From contig JAJVIM010000008.1 in NCBI GenBank assembly GCA_022071955.1, positions 58,134 to 122,133 of the forward strand: DNA of 64,000 bases, in the 5' to 3' direction. Below, piece after piece: positions 40,911 to 48,433 of this stretch (the first letter of the stretch is position 1; every line of letters starts with the position of its first letter). Position numbers and translations under genes: made by a program. This DNA comes from Anaerolineae bacterium (lineage in GTDB: Bacteria > Chloroflexota > Anaerolineae > 4572-78 > J111). Under the pieces are notes generated by a model that was given only the letters and a program-made list of their open reading frames with translations, was not told the origin of the DNA and ran no database searches.

Positions 40911-43832
40911 TCAGTGTTCAATAATTGGGGACACCACTACTCGAAACCCGTAGAGCCTGCGCCTGAGGTCCGGGAAGTTCCTGCTGCGGACAGCGCAGCG
41001 AACGCGCTGAGCATCATTGCCGAACGAACCGCCCCGGCGGATGCGCAGAACATCCGTTCCGGCACTCGAATCTTCACGGCCATCCGCGGGATCATATGGA
41101 TAATCTTTAGTAATACTACGCGTCCATTCCCACATGTTGCCGCTCATTTCTTCGCAGCCATAGCAACTTTTTCCTTGAGGAAAACAGCCGATGGTGCTGG
41201 TATCGTCCAAGCGGGTGTTCTGGTAGTTAGCCAATGCCGGCTCAATCTCATTGCCCCACGGATAACGGCGGGCAGAGTTGTTGTTGTCAGTTAAATCGAC
41301 CAGAATTTTTGGCCCGGCCAGATTGATTTTGCCAATCGGGCGGATTATCTCGCGCGCGGGCACCTGCAATCCACCCCGCGCCGCCTTTTCCCATTCGGCC
41401 TCGCTGGGCAGGGTGACCCGCCAGCCAACCGGCAGCAGGCCGGCGCTGCGCCAATGATCGGTCAGCCAGTGGCCAAACTCGATAGCGTCGTACCAGGTCA
41501 CATCGGTTACCGGGTGGTTTAAGAAGCCGCGCAAGCTACTGGTATCTTTCGGGCGATAACCGCTGTCTTCAATAAATTGCCGGAAGTGGGCTACTGTGAC
41601 TGGAAAACGGGCCAGCCAGTAGCCGTAATTAAGGTGCGGATTTTCGTGCAGGGAGTTGTCCTCGCCCATCATAAACGGGCCAGGCGACACGTAGCAAAAT
41701 TCCGTACCGTCCACATCCAGCACGCCGGGGCGGGGGTCGCCCAGCCGGGCCAGGGTGTTGCCAGCGCTGGCTCGTAACAGCGGCGGGGTTTGGCCCAGCA
41801 GTTTCGGGGTTTGAAACAGGCGGGCCAGTTGGCCGGCCAATTCGTCTTGCAGGCTGTCCGGGATACCCGGCCATTCCAGGGCGGCGCTGCCGGCCAGTTC
41901 CGCCGCAGCCAGGCAGGTTTCGGCGGTGGGTTGGCGGGCCGCGGCCTCGTCATCCAGCCCGGCCAGGCGGCGCAGCAGCTTTTGGGCCACGGCCGGGGTG
42001 CCAATACTGAGGTAGCCCACCACCAGCAGGGCCGGCTCGCGCCACCAGCTATCGCGCAGCGGCCCGGCTTCCAGAAATTCGGCAATGGCGTCCAGGCCGC
42101 CGTCGCTGCGCAGGGTTTCGGCCAGGTAGCGGGCGGTCAGATATTCCTGAAAAGCCAGGTGCAAAAAACGATACTGGCCCAGCCGCTCTTCCAGCAGGGT
42201 GCCGCGGTGTTTGGTCAGCTCAATGAAACTGGCGGTCAGGTGGCCGTACTGCGGGTGTTCTTGCAAGAACCGGCGCAGGTCATCCTCGTCAATTTCGCGC
42301 CCCTGGTTGGGGCCGAGGCTATGCATTTTAAAAGCCAGGTGCTGCACCAGCTCGCGGTGGATGCTCTGGCTGTCGCCCACCTGCCGGCCAATACGGTTGG
42401 CCACGGCCTCGTCCCAGGCGTATTCCGGCAGCAGCATGGCGTCGGTGGCGCGCATATACAACTCGGCTCGCTGGTCGGGCAGGCGGCGCTCGCTGTAGTG
42501 GACCACCAACAGCATCCGCACCAGCAGCGGGCTGGTAATAAGCGGCTCGGTTTTGTAGCCGTACATGCGGCGGCGTTGCGCTTCCAGACCATCTATCGCG
42601 GCCAGCAACTCCCGCTCCTTTTGCCGGGCGGTCTGCGGCTCAATGCGGTAAATATCGGCGTAGGCCTGCCGCACCAGGTGTTCAATATCGGTTTTACCCA
42701 GCGGCAGCACCTCAACCGGCTTAAAGTCTTTGCCCAGCAAGGTGCGGCCTTTGTAGGCGGCGCTGCGACAGGTGACCACCACCCGTAGCCCGTCGCGGCC
42801 GTTGACCAATTGCTCGATGTGCTGGCGGACCACGGTTCGCTCATCTTCAGTTGGCACCTCGTCCAGCCCATCCAGCAGCAGAATGACGTGCTGGCCCACC
42901 CGCAGCAACTGGATGAAAAAGTCGGGCGGCAGCTCAAAGCTGGCCTGATTTTGAATCAGGTGGTGGGTGATGAAAGCGGCCAGGGTTTTCTGCTCGCTGG
43001 CCGCGCCGGGCGGCAACTGGCGCAGGTAGAGGGCGTAACTGCTCAGCGGCACCAGAATGGGCAGCGGCAGGCTGATGAACTGGTCAAAATAGGCCCGCCA
43101 GCTTTTGAAATCACCGCGCCGGCGCAGTTCTTCAGTCCGTTGTTGAGGCGTGGCCTGCTTGAAGTACGCTTTCCAGTCGGCGTGGCCGGGCGGCGGCATT
43201 GGCGGCGAGCCGGTCAACCCCAGTTTTTGGTAGGCCAGGTCGGGTTGATCCGCGCCAATGGCCAGACTGAGGGTGTAAGCCAGGTGCAGCAGCACCGTGG
43301 TTTTGCCACAGCCCGGCCCGCCGGTAACGACCACGTGTTGGCCCTGTTTGAGCACCTGATCCAGGCTAATTTGTTGCGGCCGGCTGCCGTGATAGGCGCG
43401 GGCGGCCAGCGGCACGTACACGGTATCCAGGTTGAGCTGGACCACCTGCTGGCCGTCGCGTTTGATGCCGCGCAGCTCGATGGCGCTGAAACGTTCCACC
43501 ACCCAGCGCAAATAACCGGCAATCTGCCGGCGCAGGGCGGCCGGATTGGCAGCGGGTTGGCCCTGCCGGTAGAGCTTGATGATGGTGGTGACGCTGTTGC
43601 CATCGCCAGTGATGATGTTGGCCCCGGCTCTGCCGGCGACCACGCCGCGCTCACCGGCAGATTGAAGCTGGCCGCCGCCGGCCACCAACCTGGTCTGTAA
43701 TTCCATTTGTTTAGCTAACAGCGGTTGCAGGGCAGTTTCCAGCGCCGGGCCGACCAGGTGCTTGCGTAGCCCGGCAATGGTTTGGTTTACTTCCTCCAGT
43801 TCAGTCTGGATGGCGGTCAGGTCGTCTGGCAT
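40911..43832 (-). CDS. STAND (NACHT-like) NTPase with FGE sensor, variable repeat 2
   Basis: 973 residues; ATG at 43832 preceded by GGAG. Residues 1-50 form a coiled-coil hairpin (EEVNQTIAGLRKHL, ALQPLLAKQMELQTRL) followed by the tag GERGVVAGRAGANIITGDGN (about 57-77). Walker A GGPGCGKTT is near 169 and Walker B ILLLDGLDEVPT near 315. After helical repeats the FGE domain runs from about 715 (SPGPFMMGEDN, LPSEAEWEKAARG, EMSGNMWEWTR) to the end, finishing with the second variable segment. Shares the N-terminal hairpin and tag with the adaptor 43862-45832 and STAND 48434-51253. Confidence 0.9.
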   Translation of the reverse strand: MPDDLTAIQTELEEVNQTIAGLRKHLVGPALETALQPLLAKQMELQTRLVAGGGQLQSAGERGVVAGRAGANIITGDGNSVTTIIKLYRQGQPAANPAALRRQIAGYLRWVVERFSAIELRGIKRDGQQVVQLNLDTVYVPLAARAYHGSRPQQISLDQVLKQGQHVVVTGGPGCGKTTVLLHLAYTLSLAIGADQPDLAYQKLGLTGSPPMPPPGHADWKAYFKQATPQQRTEELRRRGDFKSWRAYFDQFISLPLPILVPLSSYALYLRQLPPGAASEQKTLAAFITHHLIQNQASFELPPDFFIQLLRVGQHVILLLDGLDEVPTEDERTVVRQHIEQLVNGRDGLRVVVTCRSAAYKGRTLLGKDFKPVEVLPLGKTDIEHLVRQAYADIYRIEPQTARQKERELLAAIDGLEAQRRRMYGYKTEPLITSPLLVRMLLVVHYSERRLPDQRAELYMRATDAMLLPEYAWDEAVANRIGRQVGDSQSIHRELVQHLAFKMHSLGPNQGREIDEDDLRRFLQEHPQYGHLTASFIELTKHRGTLLEERLGQYRFLHLAFQEYLTARYLAETLRSDGGLDAIAEFLEAGPLRDSWWREPALLVVGYLSIGTPAVAQKLLRRLAGLDDEAAARQPTAETCLAAAELAGSAALEWPGIPDSLQDELAGQLARLFQTPKLLGQTPPLLRASAGNTLARLGDPRPGVLDVDGTEFCYVSPGPFMMGEDNSLHENPHLNYGYWLARFPVTVAHFRQFIEDSGYRPKDTSSLRGFLNHPVTDVTWYDAIEFGHWLTDHWRSAGLLPVGWRVTLPSEAEWEKAARGGLQVPAREIIRPIGKINLAGPKILVDLTDNNNSARRYPWGNEIEPALANYQNTRLDDTSTIGCFPQGKSCYGCEEMSGNMWEWTRSITKDYPYDPADGREDSSAGTDVLRIRRGGSFGNDAQRVRCAVRSRNFPDLRRRLYGFRVVVSPIIEH
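40927..41063 (-). repeat. DGR-like variable repeat 2
   Basis: Partner of 37011-37147 (see there). Encodes RRGGSFGNDAQRVRCAVRSR and then NFPDLRRRLYGFRV, against VRGGSFFDYAQLVRCAVRYR and NYPDNWNWSLGFRV in repeat 1. Confidence 0.75.
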
Positions 43833-43861
43833 AGTCGTACTCCAATCGGGATTAGCAAGGT

Positions 43862-45832
43862 TCAGTCGGTGTCGGCAACGTCATCATCAGACCAGTCCTC
43901 GATGACATTATCGTCACCGGTAACGATGTCACCTTTGGCGCTACTGCCCGCGACACCGCCCTGCCCAACTTGCTGGAAGCTGTCCTCGGTAGTCACGCCG
44001 CCGGTTGGCGCTGCCCCCGCCTGTAACTCAGCTTCAAGCTCGGCCCGCTTTTGCAACAGCGGCTCAAGCGTGGTCTGTAAGGCGGCGCCGCTTAATAATT
44101 TTCGCACGCTGGCGATGGTCTGATCAAGTTCCGCCAGTTCGGCTTGCAGGTTGCGGGACGTCTCCCTGCGTTTTCTAACCGGCAACTCCACCCCGCCGAC
44201 ATTCACATATTCCCGGCCGCCGCGGGTGTGGCGGGTAATCCGGTTACCGCTGCCGGTGATGATATTGCCCCCAGTCTCACTCCCCAGCACGGCCCGGTCG
44301 CCGCCAAGTTGCACACTGCCACGGGTGACCACCCCACGATTGGCCAACTCCTGCACTTTGTCATCCAAATTGCCCAGCAGTTGTTGTAGCACCGGATACG
44401 GCAGGCCAAAGGCCCGGGTCAGGTCGGTCTCGTCTGGCAGTTGCGGCGGCTCGGCGGCTTCGATCCAGGCCGCCGAGGCCGCCAGCGCCTGCTGCATCTG
44501 GCGGGCGCGATAGGCGTAGCGCAGCAAATCTTCTTCCACATCGGTCAGGTTGCCCTGGGCCAGAATAGTTTCAAAGATGTTCCGGTCGATCAAGTCGCCG
44601 GCCAGGCCGGTCAGTAAGTCGCGCGGCGCGCGGCGGCTACTGCGCGCCACTTTGACCAATCCGGGGGCAACATCTTCCGGTTGCTGCCACACCAGCCAGG
44701 CGCCCTCGCCCCACACCCGGTCGGCAATGCGGCCATTGAGTGAGTTGGGCGGGATCAACTCAGGGTGAGTGACGCTGGCCGCCAGGAGCAGCCGCCAACT
44801 GTTGCGCAACATCGGCGGGGACTCCATCTGGTTTGGTAATTGTCCAAGGCGCTGTCCGGCGGCAGCCAGCGGAAACAGCAGGGCCAGCACATCGGGGTGA
44901 TCGCCCACCAGCCGGCGCAAATTCTTGACCACGGTTTTCAACAGATCCCAGTTTATCGACTTTTCTTTTTCAATCGACTTTTCTTGCAGTAACAAATGCG
45001 CTCCGTAAATCCCCAGCATTGGATTTTCGTACTTGGCCCAGAGCAAGTCGTGCAGGTCGCTGTCTGAAACGACCTGCCGGCTGTTGGCCAGCCCCTGCCG
45101 GGCCAGCTCGGTGTAGCGCAATTGCGGCCGATCTGACCAGAACCCCTCGTCCGGACGGGCCAGCAGGATTGAGGCGTTGAGCAGGTCGGCGGCCCGCTGT
45201 GAGCCGTAGTTGCGCCGGGTCAGAAAGACCTGTGTCTGCCAGCCTTTGCAGACCGCCACACTCAAAAACAAGGGTTTGGCGGTTTGAGTTTGGAGCCGCA
45301 AGAAATAAGTGCCCGGCGCGGCGTTGATATTGCAGCCAGCCCAGTGGTCGGCAGGATTAGTGGAGGCATATTCGGCATAGTCGAGCAACAGTCGGCCGTC
45401 GGGGTGGTGCAGACTCAAGCCGGTCGCCACGTTATCCGGTTCAGTCGTTTCCAGGTCGCGGATAAAAACGAAGAGCGAACTCCCCCGTCCCAGATTTAGG
45501 CGGGACGTGTGGCTCATGGCCTGGGCTACGCGCTCGTGTTCGGGGCGGCTGGAACGGGTGTTGGCGATAGGCACCGCGGCGGATAGATCCAACACTGGCC
45601 CCTGGATTTCCAGCGGCGGGCTACCCGGTTTTACGGCCAACTTTTCTTCGACGATAGCCGGCCCGGCTTTGTACTTCAGCTTGTAAAGGCCGGGAGGTAG
45701 CTGGGCCTCCAAATAGCCAAGGCCGCTTTTCACCAGCGCGAACTGACCGTCGATGACAAAAATCTCGGTCGCCTCGTTATCGGCCCGGATACTGACAGCG
45801 ATAGTCTTGCTTTGCTCATTCCAGGTAGACAT
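43862..45832 (-). CDS. Large adaptor-like protein with two TGDxN-type tags
   Basis: 656 residues from ATG at 45832, overlapping the end of the caspase gene by 17 nt. The N-terminal quarter is beta-rich (IRADNEATEIFVIDG, LPPGLYKLKYKAG, PEGA-like). The middle is helical with YENPMLGIYGAHLLL near 275. The C-terminal third contains GSETGGNIITGSGNRIT (about 515-532), a coiled-coil hairpin (LDQTIASVRKLLSGAALQTT) and GVAGSSAKGDIVTGDDN (about 625-641). The last two are the same modules that start STANDs 2 and 3. No enzymatic motif was seen. A scaffold connecting STAND sensors to the caspase and hydrolase is the best inference. Confidence 0.7.
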   Translation of the reverse strand: MSTWNEQSKTIAVSIRADNEATEIFVIDGQFALVKSGLGYLEAQLPPGLYKLKYKAGPAIVEEKLAVKPGSPPLEIQGPVLDLSAAVPIANTRSSRPEHERVAQAMSHTSRLNLGRGSSLFVFIRDLETTEPDNVATGLSLHHPDGRLLLDYAEYASTNPADHWAGCNINAAPGTYFLRLQTQTAKPLFLSVAVCKGWQTQVFLTRRNYGSQRAADLLNASILLARPDEGFWSDRPQLRYTELARQGLANSRQVVSDSDLHDLLWAKYENPMLGIYGAHLLLQEKSIEKEKSINWDLLKTVVKNLRRLVGDHPDVLALLFPLAAAGQRLGQLPNQMESPPMLRNSWRLLLAASVTHPELIPPNSLNGRIADRVWGEGAWLVWQQPEDVAPGLVKVARSSRRAPRDLLTGLAGDLIDRNIFETILAQGNLTDVEEDLLRYAYRARQMQQALAASAAWIEAAEPPQLPDETDLTRAFGLPYPVLQQLLGNLDDKVQELANRGVVTRGSVQLGGDRAVLGSETGGNIITGSGNRITRHTRGGREYVNVGGVELPVRKRRETSRNLQAELAELDQTIASVRKLLSGAALQTTLEPLLQKRAELEAELQAGAAPTGGVTTEDSFQQVGQGGVAGSSAKGDIVTGDDNVIEDWSDDDVADTD

Positions 45833-46877
45833 TGACCACCTCCTGGCCAATCACTTCGATGATTCGCTCTTTATCGCTGCCGGGGATACGTACCATGTAC
45901 ATTCCGTCGGCAAGGGTGATGGACCAGGCCTCAGCCGTGGCGGTGTGCGTGGCGACCGTTGCAAAATGATGATCCAGAATTTCGATGGGCTGGCCCACCA
46001 GCGCCGGGGAGACGGTGACGCGCACATTGGGCGGGGGCGCACCCCAGGCAGGTGCGGCGGCCTTGTCCACAGCCGCGGTATCGACAAAAACAATATCGCG
46101 CATTGTCTCGTAATCAAAGCGGGGTTCCTGATAATCGGCCGTGTCAACCAGGGTGGGCAGGTAATTGTACACATACTTTTCGATGACCGCGCCGGTGATA
46201 AAGCCGTTTTCATCGGGCGTGGCTTGGGTGAGCGCCGCCAGCAGCGAGCGGGTGAACAGCCCCTGCACTGGCCCGCCGGGCGCAATCTCTTTTTCACGGG
46301 CCTTGCGCGACCATTTGGTGGCAAAGCCGTAAAAATAACGCACATCAGCCCCGGCCGGGCGGCGCACCTCCGGCCAGGCCGGCACGTAGATGGGGGCGCG
46401 GGGGTAGTCATCGCGGCAGCAGTCCATCAGCAAAACAATTTCCTGAAACATGGCGGCGGTGCGAAACCAGCGGGCCAGGGTCCGCCCCGGAATGTGGTAC
46501 ATGCGGCGGCGGCTGGCGTTGGCCATCAACAGGGCCGCCTCTTCAACATCCGGGCCAAATCCATGCCCGGCCAGGTAGACGTACAGCCGCCGGCCCAACA
46601 TCCCCCCCTGCCGGCTGCTCAATTCAATCAGCCGGTCAAATTCGAGTTCAATCTGATACAGCGCCGGTTTGGCCGCCAACGGCTCATCCTCGGCTTTGAA
46701 ATAGTCACGGGACAGGATGAGGGCGATGTGGTTGGGGGCAACCCCGCCGCCGCCGGCCTCGACGGGCTTGATCAGCCAGTCACGAAAGGCGCAGGCGTCG
46801 TTTTCGGGCCCGTCCAGATTACCAAATTCGGGATATTTGGTGATACCGACCACTACGGCGTAATCGTCTTCATTCAT
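45816..46877 (-). CDS. Caspase-like (C14/metacaspase) protease
   Basis: 353 residues from ATG at 46877, inside the last codons of the hydrolase gene. DDYAVVVGITKYPEFGNLDG is the typical first strand and loop of caspase-fold proteases; the catalytic His is in YVYLAGHGFG (about 101) and the Cys in VLLMDCCRDDYP (about 150). A beta-rich C-terminal part (about 265-353) follows and ends NVYLE. Such proteases are common effectors next to STAND and EAD-bearing proteins. Coupled by overlaps to the hydrolase and the adaptor. Confidence 0.88.
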   Translation of the reverse strand: MNEDDYAVVVGITKYPEFGNLDGPENDACAFRDWLIKPVEAGGGGVAPNHIALILSRDYFKAEDEPLAAKPALYQIELEFDRLIELSSRQGGMLGRRLYVYLAGHGFGPDVEEAALLMANASRRRMYHIPGRTLARWFRTAAMFQEIVLLMDCCRDDYPRAPIYVPAWPEVRRPAGADVRYFYGFATKWSRKAREKEIAPGGPVQGLFTRSLLAALTQATPDENGFITGAVIEKYVYNYLPTLVDTADYQEPRFDYETMRDIVFVDTAAVDKAAAPAWGAPPPNVRVTVSPALVGQPIEILDHHFATVATHTATAEAWSITLADGMYMVRIPGSDKERIIEVIGQEVVNVYLE

Positions 46878-48387
46878 CTTTGAATCCCGTGGTGACAATG
46901 TGCTGCACGCTGGCGAGGGTGGGCGGGTCGGCGTCATCGAACTTGCCGTGGGCGTCGGCTGCCGAATTGCGCCCCGGCCCCAAATCCGCCACCGACCAGA
47001 TCAGGCCGCCGGATTTTTTGAGATAATCGGCCACATCCTTGATTTCGGGGTAGTCCCCATCAGCATACGGCGACTCGGCCAGGTAGAAGCGTTCCATGCC
47101 GACAATCGGCTTGTCGGCCTCATCCTCCAGCACGCCGGAAATAAAATAGAGCAGCGAGCGGGGATACACCGGCACCACCGGCACCAGCGGGTCCGCCGCC
47201 TCCAACGTATCCTTCATCCCAAAGCTGCGCAGGCCGTTGATCCGCTTTTTGTAGCGGTGGATGGTTTGCGCCAGCAGTTTGAAATCGCAGGCCGGGGCCA
47301 GAAAGACGATATCGAACTTGATTTCGGGGGGCAGGAGTTGGTCGGCGTGAGCCAGCAGGTGACAAATGTAAACCGCGCCGGTGCTGTGACCCACCAGCAC
47401 GATGCGGGGTTGCTGACCGCTCTGCCACAGCGCGGCCAGCCGCTGCAAAAAGGCGGTGCCGCCGTGTTGGGCCGGGTCGGGGCCAAAGGCGTCGGCGGTG
47501 TCGCCCTTCATCCAATCCCAGACCAGTTTGCCGGCGTTGGCCAGGTACAGTTCGCGCAGCAGTTCCTCGACCGCGGTGGTGTAGACGCCGTGGCCGCGCC
47601 CGGTCGCCAACCGTTTGATAGTGTTGGCCAAAATGGCCACCGACTTTTTAATGAGTAGGGTTTTGGAGAAAATAGCCCGCTCGCCGGGGCTGGGCGCCTG
47701 CTGTTTGATCTCGTCCAGCACCTCCGGTGACATCAGCGTGTGACGCGAGGCCTGAATGGTGCCGCTGCGCGACTGGCGGGCCTGTTCCGCTTCGGCCTCG
47801 GTCAGCAGGGCGTTGGCAATGGCCTCGGCCTCGTCCAGAAAGTTGTCATCCCATTCCAGCACCTCCTGAAACTGCTCGGCTTCCGCGGTGAGCAGTTGGT
47901 CATCCGCCGATAAGCGTTTCTGGCCCAGCTCGTTGAACGGGTCTTCGCCGGGCCGGGCTTTTTGGATGCGGTCCAGGAATTCGGCCTGGTCTTTGATTTC
48001 CAGTTGGCCGCCCCGCTCGCCTTTTTGCTGACGCAGCTTGGCCTCGACAAATTGGAGCAGCCGGGCCAGTAGCTGTTGAAAAATCTTCTCGTTGTAGATT
48101 TGGGGCAGGTTGTGGGCGATGACTTCGGTCCAGAAGGCGTGCCAGACAAAAAAGACCGGGTAAGCGCCGGCGGCGCGATAGGCCGGCAGCAGGGTTTGCT
48201 CGATAGCGCCGAGCGCGGCCTGCTCCGAGACCAGCCCGCCGTGAAAATGGAGCACCAGCCGCTCCGGCTGCTCGGCGGCGATGGTCTGGAACAGGTGGGC
48301 CAACTCGTCCGGCCCGGTGCCGGTTGGTCCCTCGGCGTGAAAAACGCCGTTTTTGAGATTAAGGTAATAATCTTTGCTAACGGTCAT
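46870..48387 (-). CDS. Alpha/beta hydrolase
   Basis: 505 residues from ATG at 48387 with GGAGGG upstream. RLVLHFHGGLVSE (about 38-50) supplies an oxyanion-hole HGG, and IVLVGHSTGAVYICHLLA (about 326-343) contains the nucleophile elbow GHSTG. DIVFLAPACDFKLL follows. A long charged helical insertion (about 105-250) sits between these. The size and insertion are unusual for simple esterases; a lipase, esterase or protease-type effector is possible. Second gene of the operon, overlapping the caspase gene by 8 nt. No signal peptide, so cytoplasmic. Confidence 0.78.
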   Translation of the reverse strand: MTVSKDYYLNLKNGVFHAEGPTGTGPDELAHLFQTIAAEQPERLVLHFHGGLVSEQAALGAIEQTLLPAYRAAGAYPVFFVWHAFWTEVIAHNLPQIYNEKIFQQLLARLLQFVEAKLRQQKGERGGQLEIKDQAEFLDRIQKARPGEDPFNELGQKRLSADDQLLTAEAEQFQEVLEWDDNFLDEAEAIANALLTEAEAEQARQSRSGTIQASRHTLMSPEVLDEIKQQAPSPGERAIFSKTLLIKKSVAILANTIKRLATGRGHGVYTTAVEELLRELYLANAGKLVWDWMKGDTADAFGPDPAQHGGTAFLQRLAALWQSGQQPRIVLVGHSTGAVYICHLLAHADQLLPPEIKFDIVFLAPACDFKLLAQTIHRYKKRINGLRSFGMKDTLEAADPLVPVVPVYPRSLLYFISGVLEDEADKPIVGMERFYLAESPYADGDYPEIKDVADYLKKSGGLIWSVADLGPGRNSAADAHGKFDDADPPTLASVQHIVTTGFKDE

Positions 48388-48433
48388 GTTGCCCTCCAAG
48401 ATGACAATAATCACACTTAGAACTACTACGCCT

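Noticed and set aside
41171..41182. TTCCTTGAGGAA inside STAND 40911-43832 as a palindrome-family member
   Set aside because: Lacks the outer A/T of the family and encodes a normal part of the FGE domain; may be chance.
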